A stretch of DNA of 64,000 bases from Bacteriovoracaceae bacterium. GTDB taxonomy: Bacteria > Bdellovibrionota > Bacteriovoracia > Bacteriovoracales > Bacteriovoracaceae. Position 1 is the first letter of the stretch. Every line of letters begins with the position of its first letter. Below, one piece after another: positions 55,501 to 63,564 of the stretch. The DNA is taken from positions 62,001 to 126,000 of the forward strand of contig CANFVK010000001.1 in the NCBI GenBank assembly GCA_947450475.1, given 5' to 3'. The notes under the pieces are model-generated. The model saw only the letters and a list, made by a program, of their open reading frames with translations. It had not been told where the DNA came from and made no database searches. A program made the position numbers and the translations under genes.

Positions 55501-55665
55501 CCAGAAATGGTGACAGTTAAATCCAATGACCTAGAAAAGCTTACATTAAAGCGTGGTGCAGGACAGGCCCGTTTATTGGTACTTTATCCCCATAACGCTC
55601 CAGCCTTCAATGATGTTTTAAGGGATCAACAGTCTCAAATCCTTACTGAAAAATTTCAAAAATAA
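52516..55665 (+). CDS. Subtilisin-like (S8) protease lipoprotein with PA domain
   Basis: 1049 aa. The lipoprotein signal ends TTSC (cysteine 21), so the enzyme is anchored in the envelope, facing the periplasm or the outside. An I9-type propeptide (about 45-138) is followed by the catalytic domain with D190 (VGIIDTGID), H261 (DESGHGSHVAG), oxyanion N363 (ASAGNSGD) and S584 (SGTSMSGPH). A protease-associated domain (about 400-525) is inserted between N363 and S584. Roughly 400 C-terminal residues look like beta-sandwich repeats. The layout matches Vpr/C5a-peptidase-like subtilases. All catalytic residues are present. Confidence 0.93.
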   Translation: MKIQFNSIFIMLFLLSVTTSCAPRNHSVLEKLISGDYFSMRQQTPTHYVGLIQLNSPALLSNAKIINGKAQIDLAAKNDIVQEQENAIDQLKALSPEIRIIASYKLVLNAISFIAPSDLVDKIAKINGVSRVIENTNFNRPQISSSEQIENTLATLGSGLNDHNTVTFIGADKLHKLGISGQNMKVGIIDTGIDYTHIMLGGPGKKEIFDAIDPKTSNEFFPNQLVVGGADFVGTDYSPSSADIEQMIPKRDSNPIDESGHGSHVAGTVSGHGDGLKTYSGVAPEAKLYALKVFGKQGGTSDIAVIEALEFAADITESMNPNERLDVVNLSLGGGYGKPKVLYSEAIKNLTRGGTVVVASAGNSGDNPYIVGAPSTSDEAISVAAGIDDMPQNILIPAVSVKLKDQEKLVEKIEGNISLPAENSLVSGSLVYLGNGADPVAEDIQIAVKGKIALIDRGVNSFVDKLSLATKLQAIGVVVVNNQEGPAIAMGGEGKFEIPAVMITKNMGNLIKDELKNLLNVEFNFSPGKNISRDDLIDTITSFSSRGPRSLDSLIKPEITGPGLNVISAKMGSGEQGVQLSGTSMSGPHIAGVMTLLKQAFPTMTVAQLKAKALNNSKILMKENAHVPVSLQGAGRVQVDRAFNSKVLAMPATLSLGEVSISSNKTISKAITITNFSNRDLVFATRSMSTKNIQVSLPGSFKVKANNSIKINVSFTLLKANDDTNNIEADGFVMLSSEDGIEKMNIPFLAVLNKVTSIEASDFLTMTNSSDDKVGAEVRLTLNNKGQNNGDALVFNLLGLDERKTINPPLNISKSTSCDLEAAGIRIIDKDIDGVSKKYLQVGIKLYDALTMWQPCDISLQIDTNKDGVADLELLGIKANYVSGIAADTFASLLLDAKLAREIRKDFELAPQTAKENYLPALIDGSKMMYYNHANVAVIEADLAKIPTDKKGNVGIKLAVSNLETEENSDDFLANHGQKWQSINLSEMAFAFYEMPEMVTVKSNDLEKLTLKRGAGQARLLVLYPHNAPAFNDVLRDQQSQILTEKFQK

Positions 55666-55673
55666 TCCTACTA

Positions 55674-55710
55674 AAGCCAGGCCGTTTATCAGCGGCCGGG
55701 CTTCTTTTTA
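55674..55710 (+). terminator. Intrinsic terminator of the subtilase gene
   Basis: AAGCC-A-GGCCG (55674-55684), 8-nt loop, CGGCC-G-GGCTT (55693-55703) with one A-G mismatch, followed by CTTTTTA. Confidence 0.87.
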
Positions 55711-55831
55711 ATAAAAAATTCCTCAATTTTATCGCACTTTGCATCGCGTGATTGCTTGACGATTTTGGTCTTTTTGGCTTAACTTAAGTATTCTATTTTA
55801 AACAGAAATTTAATCAAACATAGGAGCAAAA

Positions 55832-57901
55832 ATGTTTAGTGAAACACTACTTCTCTCTCCTGCAATTGCCGGGGTGGTTGGTCTAGTTCTGGCACTTGCT
55901 TTTTACTTTCGAGTAAAAGCTCAGCCAGGTGGAAATGAAACAATGGAGAGAATCGCATCTTACGTGCGTGAAGGTTCGATGGCCTTCTTGTCTCGCGAAT
56001 ATAAAGTTTTAGCCGTTTACTGTTTGGTGATTGGCGGATTGATGTGGCTCAGACTTGGCTCGCTCGCAGCAATCTGTTTTGTTTTGGGAGCGTTTCTTTC
56101 ACTGCTGGCCGGCTTCTTTGGTATGAAGGCTGCTACTTATGCAAATGTCCGAACCACTCAAGCGGCAAGAAGCGGCTCTAAAGCAGCAGCTCTCTTAGTT
56201 GCTCTTGATGGTGGCGCTGTTATGGGTCTTGCTGTTGCAGGCCTTGGTTTGATTGGTTTAGCCGTACTTTATATAATGTTTAAGGGTCAAAGCAATCTTT
56301 CAACAGTTCTGCATTCATTTGCAGTGGGTGCATCTTCAATTGCACTTTTCGCACGAATTGGTGGTGGTATCTATACTAAAGCAGCAGATGTTGGAGCTGA
56401 TATTGCTGGAAAAGTAGTAGAAAATATTCCGGAAGATGATCCACGTAACCCTGGTGTAATTGCTGACAACGTTGGAGACAATGTTGGTGATGTTGCTGGA
56501 ATGGGTGCTGATATATTTGAATCTATGGTTGCAGCGATTGTTGCAGCGATGGCGATTGCGCTAACAATTTCTGGAGATAGTTTAAACGCACTAGTATCAA
56601 ATCCTGGAGATGTCGAAGGCACTCGATTATTAGGTGTTGGTCTTCCACTTTTGCTTTCTGGACTAGGACTTATCATTTCGATAGTAGTTATTTTTCTTGC
56701 ACGCTTGTTTAAAAATTCAAGCCCAGCAGTTGTTTTAAGAAATGCTTTAATTGTTCCTCCTATCCTTTTGACAGCAGCAAGTTTTCTACTTGTGCCGGGT
56801 TTTGGATTAACTCAAAACGTGACAATTGCATTAGCGGCAGGCGCTTTTGGTGGATTATTTATCGGATTGATTACGGAGTATTATACTGCTCACAGACCGA
56901 TTCGATTAGTCGCAGAAGCAGCTTTAACTGGAGCTGGAACAGGAGTTATTCGCGGTCTTGCTGTGGGAATGGAATCTACTGCAATTCCTATGTTGATTGT
57001 TGTTATCGCGGCTTATTTTGCTGATAAAGCTTTAGGTCTATATGGTATTGCACTTTCTGCGGTAGGTATGCTTGCTGGAACTGCGGTTGTTATGACAGTT
57101 GATGCTTACGGGCCAATTGCTGATAATGCTGGTGGTATTTCAGAAATGTCTGGACTTGGAAAAGAAGTTCGTGACATTACTGACGAGCTAGATGCTGTGG
57201 GTAACACTACAGCTGCTATTGGAAAAGGCTTTGCTATCGGTTCTGCAATTCTTACCGTAATCGCACTTTTCTCGGCATTTAACATAGAAGTCAATCACGT
57301 GAGAGAAGCTGCAGGTTTAGCAAAAATGTCTCTTGATTTGACTTCGGCTAAAGTACTCATTGGTCTTCTCATCGGATCAATTCTTCCATTTTTAGTTGGA
57401 GCTACCACTATGACGGCGGTTGGAAAAGCAGCTCAACAAATTGTTAAAGAAATCGCTCGACAGTTTAAAGAAATTCCAGGACTTCGCGAAGGCAAAGCTG
57501 AGCCTCAACCAGCTAAGATTGTCGACATTGCCACTAAAGCTGCGTTGTATGAAATGATTCTTCCAGGAATGATTGCGGTTGTTTCTCCAGTTGTTGTTGG
57601 TTTCCTAATGGGTCCTGCTGTTTTGGCGGGAATGTTGGGGGGATCACTTGCGGTTGGTTCAACCATGTCACTTTTTATGGCCAATGCAGGTGGCGCTTGG
57701 GATAACGCTAAAAAATATATCGAAAAAGGTGGCCTACCAGGGCATCCAAAAGGATCTGATGCTCACAAAGCAGCAGTTGTTGGTGATACAGTAGGAGACC
57801 CATTTAAAGATACATCTGGGCCTGGTGTCGCAATCTTGATCAAAGTTATGTCAGTTGTTTCGCTTCTTATCGCCCAATTGATTGCAACTATTGGTGGATA
57901 A
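55832..57901 (+). CDS. hppA: Membrane-bound proton/sodium-pumping pyrophosphatase
   Basis: 689 aa with about 16 helices. It couples pyrophosphate hydrolysis to ion pumping across the inner membrane. The catalytic motifs are intact ([38 protein letters not shown], and the C-terminal [14 protein letters not shown]). The [10 protein letters not shown] motif has Ala where K+-independent enzymes have Lys, which predicts the K+-dependent subfamily; the ion pumped (H+ or Na+) cannot be settled by eye. AGGAG precedes ATG 55832. Confidence 0.96.
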   Translation: MFSETLLLSPAIAGVVGLVLALAFYFRVKAQPGGNETMERIASYVREGSMAFLSREYKVLAVYCLVIGGLMWLRLGSLAAICFVLGAFLSLLAGFFGMKAATYANVRTTQAARSGSKAAALLVALDGGAVMGLAVAGLGLIGLAVLYIMFKGQSNLSTVLHSFAVGASSIALFARIGGGIYTKAADVGADIAGKVVENIPEDDPRNPGVIADNVGDNVGDVAGMGADIFESMVAAIVAAMAIALTISGDSLNALVSNPGDVEGTRLLGVGLPLLLSGLGLIISIVVIFLARLFKNSSPAVVLRNALIVPPILLTAASFLLVPGFGLTQNVTIALAAGAFGGLFIGLITEYYTAHRPIRLVAEAALTGAGTGVIRGLAVGMESTAIPMLIVVIAAYFADKALGLYGIALSAVGMLAGTAVVMTVDAYGPIADNAGGISEMSGLGKEVRDITDELDAVGNTTAAIGKGFAIGSAILTVIALFSAFNIEVNHVREAAGLAKMSLDLTSAKVLIGLLIGSILPFLVGATTMTAVGKAAQQIVKEIARQFKEIPGLREGKAEPQPAKIVDIATKAALYEMILPGMIAVVSPVVVGFLMGPAVLAGMLGGSLAVGSTMSLFMANAGGAWDNAKKYIEKGGLPGHPKGSDAHKAAVVGDTVGDPFKDTSGPGVAILIKVMSVVSLLIAQLIATIGG

Positions 57902-57930
57902 GTATTCATTAATTTAATTTACTAAATGCC

Positions 57931-57961
57931 AAGCCCACATAGAAATATGTGGGCTTTTTTT
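57931..57961 (+). terminator. Intrinsic terminator of hppA
   Basis: AAGCCCACATA (57931-57941), GAAA tetraloop, TATGTGGGCTT (57946-57956) and a T tract: a perfect 11-bp stem. Confidence 0.95.
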
Positions 57962-57967
57962 GGTCAA

Positions 57968-58783
57968 TTAGAATTTGAAAAGATCAATACTGTTTTGGTA
58001 GCAATCAATGAGAATATTTTCCAAAGTTAAAGATTTTACTTCCGCAATTTTTTCAGCGATGAATGGTAGAAAGTATGGAGCATTCTCAGTGCCGCGATAG
58101 GGATCTGGGGTCAAGAAAGGAGAATCTGTTTCAAGCAAAATGCGGTTGGGTGGTGTGATTCTTAAAGCATCACGTACATTTTCGGCATTTTTAAAAGTGA
58201 TAATGCCATTAAAGCCTAAATAAAATCCTGCCTCGAGAGCAAATTGGGCTAAACCAAGGCCAGACGTAAAGCTATGAATAACTCCTTTTCGATCTAACAA
58301 ACTAGTAAAATTTTTTAAAACCGCGATCGTATCGTCGTCAGCATCTCTAGAATGAATCACCACAGGTAAATTATAGTCTATAGCAATTTGCAGCTGTTCT
58401 TCAAATGCAATGATTTGTTCTTGTTGAGGTGATTTAGAATAATAATAATCCAAGCCAATTTCTCCAATCGCAACTATCTTTTTATTCTTTGTTGGATCAT
58501 TGAGATTACTTAATAGATGAGCACGGACATTTTCATTCCATTCTTTTCCATCGTGGGGATGAAGGCCTTGAGTGCAATAAATATTGGAATAAGTATCAGA
58601 TATACAGATCACTTCATCTAAATTTTTTGCAGAAGTCGAGATAGTAATCATTTTTTCAATGTTTTGTTTCAAGCATTTCTCGACTATTTCATCTCTTGAG
58701 AGAGATTTAAGCATGTCGAGATGAAAATGAGTTTCAATAATTGGATGAGCAAATAGAGGTATCTCTCGACTTCTTTTATTCAC
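57968..58783 (-). CDS. tatD: TatD-family metal-dependent deoxyribonuclease
   Basis: 271 aa. Metal-binding ETHFHLDML near the N-terminus, GEIGLDYYYSKSP, IHSRDADDDTI, HSFTSG and LLETDSPFLTPDPYRG motifs are typical of TatD nucleases (3'-5' DNase, DNA repair/degradation). It carries about ten extra residues before the first motif. Last gene of the flhG-to-tatD minus-strand cluster, 9 nt after the VKOR/DsbA fusion. Confidence 0.92.
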   Translation of the reverse strand: MNKRSREIPLFAHPIIETHFHLDMLKSLSRDEIVEKCLKQNIEKMITISTSAKNLDEVICISDTYSNIYCTQGLHPHDGKEWNENVRAHLLSNLNDPTKNKKIVAIGEIGLDYYYSKSPQQEQIIAFEEQLQIAIDYNLPVVIHSRDADDDTIAVLKNFTSLLDRKGVIHSFTSGLGLAQFALEAGFYLGFNGIITFKNAENVRDALRITPPNRILLETDSPFLTPDPYRGTENAPYFLPFIAEKIAEVKSLTLENILIDCYQNSIDLFKF

Positions 58784-58792
58784 GAAAAAGCC

Positions 58793-59929
58793 CTATTTCC
58801 TTGAACGCCTAATAATTTCTTCAAAGATGGAAGACATTTGATCGGATGGAAGAACTCCCTCAATCTTGACACCATTGATTAAGAAGGTTGGAGTTGAGCG
58901 AATGTTAAATGGATCAGCGGCTTTAATGAGTGCGACTACTTTTTCTTTTGTTTTTGGATCACTTACACATTTTTCAATTCCATTAGTTTTAATAAAATAA
59001 TCCAAGAATCCATCTTCAAATTTATCTTGATTGAAAAATAGATCATTGTGAATTTTTGCAAAATCTTTTTCAGGCATACAACTTGCGGCATAGGCTGCTT
59101 TACAGGCGTAATGATGTAGAGGTCTTTCCATGGATGGATTGCAACTATTATCTAATGGATAAAAGAAATATTGAATATCTATCTTACCTTCAAATTTAGC
59201 TATTGTAGGGTGTAGGACTTGGGCAAGCGCCTTACAGGCAGGACATTCAAAGTCTGAAAAGATGACGACTTTAATTGGTGCATTTTCAACAGTAGCAAGT
59301 TTGAATGGAGATGAGACTGAAGGAGATCCTAAAACCGGAAGTGAAAAATATTGCTTGAGCAGACTCGCGGCTACATCTCTCTGAGCATTTATTTTAGAAT
59401 CAACATTGATTTTTACAACACCACAGATGGAAGCAGTGATGACGACAAAAATTGAAAGATATTTAATTGAAGGCTTTATATCACCACTTTTTTTAAAAAA
59501 AAGATAAAGTGCCAAGCCGGATACAATGTAATAAAAAGTACAGAATGGGCACAATCCCTTTAAAATAAACAATGAGTACAGAAAGAGAAAGACACATCCT
59601 ACAAAGTTGATGGCGAGAGTAAAGTAGATGGTTTTTTCGTAGTTTTCGCTTTTAAAAATGAACCCAATCATGGTCAGGGCTCCAATAATAATTCCGAAAA
59701 TAGAAATGGGCACTCCTGCTATATTTGACATTGGAGAATAAGCCGTTTTATCACAATTGAAAAATTGACTAAAATTACAAACAGACATATTTTCAAGTCC
59801 GGTTGGAAATCGTAAATCAAAATAATGCGAAGTAAGATAAATTGAAAAAATGATCATCAATGATCCAAGCGCTAATACCATTATCGTATTATTAAGTGAT
59901 GTGCCTTGGTAGACTGATTTTTCTTTCAT
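58793..59929 (-). CDS. VKOR-DsbA fusion disulfide-forming protein
   Basis: 378 aa. N-terminal vitamin-K-epoxide-reductase domain with about five helices, loop cysteines C51/C59 and the redox pair C127-PFC130. It is joined to a periplasmic DsbA/thioredoxin domain (about 205-375) with C229-PAC232 and cis-proline STPTF. It should oxidise exported proteins and pass electrons to quinone in one polypeptide, replacing separate DsbA and DsbB. Many secreted cysteine-containing proteins in this window are plausible clients. Its neighbours are yfiH upstream and tatD downstream. Confidence 0.92.
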   Translation of the reverse strand: MKEKSVYQGTSLNNTIMVLALGSLMIIFSIYLTSHYFDLRFPTGLENMSVCNFSQFFNCDKTAYSPMSNIAGVPISIFGIIIGALTMIGFIFKSENYEKTIYFTLAINFVGCVFLFLYSLFILKGLCPFCTFYYIVSGLALYLFFKKSGDIKPSIKYLSIFVVITASICGVVKINVDSKINAQRDVAASLLKQYFSLPVLGSPSVSSPFKLATVENAPIKVVIFSDFECPACKALAQVLHPTIAKFEGKIDIQYFFYPLDNSCNPSMERPLHHYACKAAYAASCMPEKDFAKIHNDLFFNQDKFEDGFLDYFIKTNGIEKCVSDPKTKEKVVALIKAADPFNIRSTPTFLINGVKIEGVLPSDQMSSIFEEIIRRSRK

Positions 59930-59941
59930 GATAAAGCTCCT

Positions 59942-60523
59942 TTATTGAATATAAAAATTCCAATTTCTATTTTGTGTTTTATTGCGCCTGTAGCTGTGAA
60001 AAGTTTGATTTTCAAAGGTGCAGATTCCAGATTCTTCAATGACTATGTTGGGAAAATTTTGATTTAACTGTGTCCTAGCTTCGCTTACCAGACTGAAAAA
60101 AAATTTTCCATCAATTGAAATCAGCGCTGAACTTATAGGAAAGTGCTGTCTAAAATCTGCTTGAACTTCATAATGTTTATTACTGATATGTGGCCCAATA
60201 AAAGCAAAATTGGGTTTTATCAATTTAATTTTCTCATGATTTAAAATATTATTATGTAAGCCTTTCCAGCCAGCGTGAATAAAAGCATGTCCATTTGGAC
60301 CAAGAAGAATGATCGGTAGGCAATCCGCTGTAAGAACGGTGATGGGCCGTTGGCCGTTGCCTACAATTCCATCAGCTTCAAGTCCGTTACAATTATTTTC
60401 ATCAAGCACTATATTGGAATGAGTTTGCTTCGTTTTAGTAAATTCAAATCCTGGGCAAGAAGAGTAAGTAACAAATCTGCCTAGAGGTAATTCTTTTTCA
60501 TAGATTTTTAGCGCACTATTCAT
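59942..60523 (-). CDS. yfiH: YfiH/Pgef-family multicopper-oxidase-like purine nucleoside phosphorylase
   Basis: 193 aa, shorter than the usual about 240. The metal-site motifs are present: KQTHSNIV, ADGIVG with TADCLPIIL, HAGWKGL and GPHISNKHYEV. Family members are reported to act on adenosine/inosine. It overlaps rluD by 8 nt; the rluD-yfiH pairing is common in bacteria. Confidence 0.9.
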   Translation of the reverse strand: MNSALKIYEKELPLGRFVTYSSCPGFEFTKTKQTHSNIVLDENNCNGLEADGIVGNGQRPITVLTADCLPIILLGPNGHAFIHAGWKGLHNNILNHEKIKLIKPNFAFIGPHISNKHYEVQADFRQHFPISSALISIDGKFFFSLVSEARTQLNQNFPNIVIEESGICTFENQTFHSYRRNKTQNRNWNFYIQ

Positions 60524-61526
60524 TTTTCAGACTGGCCCTAGATAGATTTAAAACTTCTTGAAATAATTTAGGAGGTGGAACTTCAAAACGCAACTTTGCG
60601 CCCGTAATAGGGTGAACAAATCCCAAAACCTTGGCATGCAAAAATGGATAAGGATAATCACTAATAATGGCCTTGTAACGCTCGCCTAATTTCATAAGAT
60701 GTTCGTTAATTGAACCGTAGGTAGAATCACAGATAATTGGCATCTTTAGCAATTCGGAGGAGTGCACTCTTATTTGGTGAGTTCGTCCCGTTTCAAGGGT
60801 AAATTCCATATGCAAGTGGCGATCAAAGATTTCTAAGACCTTGAAGTGAGTAATCGCTTTTTTTCCTCTAGTGCCACTGGTTTTCATTTTTAGTCTATTG
60901 TGAGGATCTCGCCCTATAAGTGATTCGATCGTCCCGTAAGACTGACAACGATTTTTCATTACCAAAGCTTCGTATTGTCTCTCAATATTATGAGAAGAAA
61001 ATAGGAGTACAAGCCCTTCATGACAAGCCTGAGTTTTGGCAATGACCATCACTCCACTAGTTCCTTTATCAAGCCGATGGACTATTCCCGGGCGCTTTTG
61101 ATCTCCAATTCCTTGAATGTCATGGCAGTGGTAAAGAATGGCGTTGACTAGAGTACCTGTGTAATTTCCAGGAGCGGGATGGGTCACTAAACCTGCTGGT
61201 TTATTTACAAAAACTAAATGCTCATCCTCGTAAAGAATCTCTAGAGGAATATTTTCAGCTTCTGCCACAGAGGGCATTGGTGGAGGAACCAGAATTTCAA
61301 TGATAGTTCCAACTGGAGGCATCTTTTTTAATTCAAGTTTGGGTTGAGTTGGTGAATCTTCGCTGAGAATAATTTGATCTTTAGTAAAAAGATTTTTTAA
61401 AAAAGTTCTAGAATGGCCAGATGCTTTATCGGCGAGGTATTGATCTAGTCTTTTGTATTTTTGGCGATCTTCTTCACTTATGGTAAGAGTAAGAAAATCT
61501 TCAATATCAGCTTGGTTGTTAGACAC
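60516..61526 (-). CDS. rluD: 23S rRNA pseudouridine synthase RluD
   Basis: 336 aa. N-terminal S4-type RNA-binding domain (LDQYLADKASGHSRTFLKNL) and a catalytic domain with the aspartate in HRLDKGTSGVMVIAKT and the GRTHQIRVH motif. It modifies uridines of helix 69 in 23S rRNA. RluC-type function cannot be fully excluded, but length and context favour RluD. Confidence 0.92.
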   Translation of the reverse strand: MSNNQADIEDFLTLTISEEDRQKYKRLDQYLADKASGHSRTFLKNLFTKDQIILSEDSPTQPKLELKKMPPVGTIIEILVPPPMPSVAEAENIPLEILYEDEHLVFVNKPAGLVTHPAPGNYTGTLVNAILYHCHDIQGIGDQKRPGIVHRLDKGTSGVMVIAKTQACHEGLVLLFSSHNIERQYEALVMKNRCQSYGTIESLIGRDPHNRLKMKTSGTRGKKAITHFKVLEIFDRHLHMEFTLETGRTHQIRVHSSELLKMPIICDSTYGSINEHLMKLGERYKAIISDYPYPFLHAKVLGFVHPITGAKLRFEVPPPKLFQEVLNLSRASLKNE

Positions 61527-61569
61527 GTTTAATAACTCTTTTTTTAATCAGTTAACCAAGGTGATAGAA

Positions 61570-62346
61570 CTATGGTTTTAATTTTTTCATTCGGGCTACA
61601 TAAGAATTGGCTACAATTTCTGGTTTTAGTTTTAGACATTTTGCATATTGAAAAACAAAACCACGGACATAAACTGGCGCTGGCAATTTATCATAATCTT
61701 CAAGTTCAATTCCCTGCAGGTACAATCTAGAAACTTTGGTCATATCGCTGAGGCGATCGAGATCGACGCTTTTGTATTCACGAATTTTTCTTAAAAAATC
61801 ACCAGAAAATTCGACTGAATCTTCAATCTCTTTTTCAAAAGTTGGATTGAGCAGATAATCAAGTGCAAATCGCTTTTGCGTAACTAGTTTTGTGACATTG
61901 GTTGAAGCTGCAGAAGTTCCACTGGTTGATGATTCAAAAGAGCTTCCTTTGCTCATAGAAGAGGAAGAAGCTTGGGAGTTTAGCGAGAAATTCTCCCTAA
62001 GAGAGTGATTGATTTGAGGTGCCATTGAACTATTTTGTTGGTAAATATTTTCTCGAGCAGGGGCAACTCTATCTGAAAGTGTATTGTAGGTAAGAGTATT
62101 GAACTCTCTGTTTATTCCTCTCGCTTCATCGTATCGTTTTCTTTTCATTGGATCGGAAAGTATAGAGTAAGCCTCTTCAACCATTTCCAGAATATTTCGG
62201 CATTCTTCTGGACTCATTAGCGAATAAAGGGCCAAAGAATCAGACGAATAGGCAGACTTAGCCCTTTGATAGCTATGATAAATTTCTTCAGAACGAGCAG
62301 TTGAAGGAATTTCTAAAACTTCATAATAATTTTTTATTTCATTCAT
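61570..62346 (-). CDS. J-like domain fused to a RodZ-type helix-turn-helix
   Basis: 258 aa. The N-terminal J-type fold (1-78: YYEVLEIPSTARSEEIYHSY, then EEAYSILSDPMKRKRYDEA) lacks the HPD tripeptide (S34-S35-D36 instead), so DnaK activation is unlikely. A Ser/Thr/Asn-rich linker (80-155) follows. The C-terminus (about 165-250) is a RodZ/HTH_25-like helix-turn-helix (FLRKIREYKSVDLDRLSDMT, LPAPVYVRGFVFQYAK), without the membrane helix of RodZ. It starts 17 nt after flhG, so it probably works with FlhG in polar or flagellar placement; that is inference. Confidence 0.8.
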   Translation of the reverse strand: MNEIKNYYEVLEIPSTARSEEIYHSYQRAKSAYSSDSLALYSLMSPEECRNILEMVEEAYSILSDPMKRKRYDEARGINREFNTLTYNTLSDRVAPARENIYQQNSSMAPQINHSLRENFSLNSQASSSSMSKGSSFESSTSGTSAASTNVTKLVTQKRFALDYLLNPTFEKEIEDSVEFSGDFLRKIREYKSVDLDRLSDMTKVSRLYLQGIELEDYDKLPAPVYVRGFVFQYAKCLKLKPEIVANSYVARMKKLKP

Positions 62347-62363
62347 AAATTATGATTTTCTCT

Positions 62364-63320
62364 CTAATTAATATTAAGCAGTCTATGAATTATGCGGTCA
62401 AAATTATTTACAAGTGTAGAATTAGGAAATTCCATGAGTAGTGGCTTTCTTTTCTTCACACTTTGCCAAACGGTGGCATCGTAATCAAGATAGCCAACGT
62501 AATCTAGATTGATTCCAAAATATTTTTTACTTATTAATTTCATTGAAAAGCCGATGTCAATATCAGCTTGAGTTCTCACCTGGTTGATAATCAAGCGAGG
62601 ATTTAGTTTGTTAATTTCTGAACGAAGTTTCTGACCTACCACTGGATTAATTTCAATGACTCTATTGATGAGATCGGCAGGTGTTGAGTTTTGAGAAATT
62701 TTAGCATTCATCGCTTGATCAATAAGTGGACCAATTTCAAGTAGCTCCTCCGCTAGTTTTAATTTGCGGTGATAAACTGATTTAATAAATCGATAAGAGT
62801 TTTCAATTGAAGTAGGCTCTGGAAGAGTCGTAATAATTCCTTGATCGGCAGAAATAAAAAAGTCTATGGTGTTAAAAGTGGTTCCCGCACCAAGATCTAA
62901 AAGTACGTAATCAACATTTAGTTCACCAAGTTGATTGAGTAGTTTTGCTTTATGCATTTGTTTTAGATTAGCTATGCCTAAATCATCTTGAGCACCACTA
63001 ATAATAAAAAGATTATTAATGGCAGTTGGAGTGAGAAGTTCATTTAAACTTCGCACTTTTTTTGAAAGATAATCAGAGAGAGTTTTCTCTGGTATAGGAA
63101 CACCCAGACAGGTGTGCAGATTCGCCCCGCCGAGATCGAGGTCTATCGCGGCAACTTTGTGGCCCATAAGTGCAAGGCAGATAGCGAGATTGGCAGTGAC
63201 AAGGCTTTTGCCAACGCCGCCTTTACCGCCGCCGATGGCCCAAATTTTTTGTTGCCCCTGTGGACCTAGGTGCGTTTGAAAATCATTACTTAGGCTAGAG
63301 TGTTCATTCATTATTGACAC
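62364..63320 (-). CDS. flhG: MinD/ParA-type ATPase FlhG (FleN)
   Basis: 318 aa. Deviant Walker A GGGKGGVGKS, the AAIDLDLGGANLHTCLG switch, and DYVLLDLGAGTTFNTIDFF show a SIMIBI-class ATPase of the FlhG/FleN/YlxH branch, which limits flagellar number. The start is GTG 63320 with AAAGGA about 9 nt upstream; the in-frame ATG 63311 is less well placed. It is the first gene of the cluster. The partner FlhF is not in the window. Confidence 0.85.
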   Translation of the reverse strand: MSIMNEHSSLSNDFQTHLGPQGQQKIWAIGGGKGGVGKSLVTANLAICLALMGHKVAAIDLDLGGANLHTCLGVPIPEKTLSDYLSKKVRSLNELLTPTAINNLFIISGAQDDLGIANLKQMHKAKLLNQLGELNVDYVLLDLGAGTTFNTIDFFISADQGIITTLPEPTSIENSYRFIKSVYHRKLKLAEELLEIGPLIDQAMNAKISQNSTPADLINRVIEINPVVGQKLRSEINKLNPRLIINQVRTQADIDIGFSMKLISKKYFGINLDYVGYLDYDATVWQSVKKRKPLLMEFPNSTLVNNFDRIIHRLLNIN

Positions 63321-63564
63321 AACAATTTATCCTTTTGAGCTTTTTGTCATTTTACAATTTGAGAAGTTGTTTTAATTATTATAGGAAGAAAAACTAGAGA
63401 ATGTAAGGAAAAAAATAGCAAAGTAGTTGGAAGGACTACAATTGTAATTAATGCATAGAGATTTACACAGATAGGCCTTAAAGGTAAGCTATTGCCTAAA
63501 TTAGCTACTTGATAAGTATATGTGACCAGCAAGCTTGGTTATTAAAATCTTAAGGAGCCTTTTT

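Noticed and set aside
63347..63532. 61-codon minus-strand ORF upstream of flhG
   Set aside because: Lies in an AT-rich spacer between divergent genes, no ribosome site, composition of translated promoter DNA.
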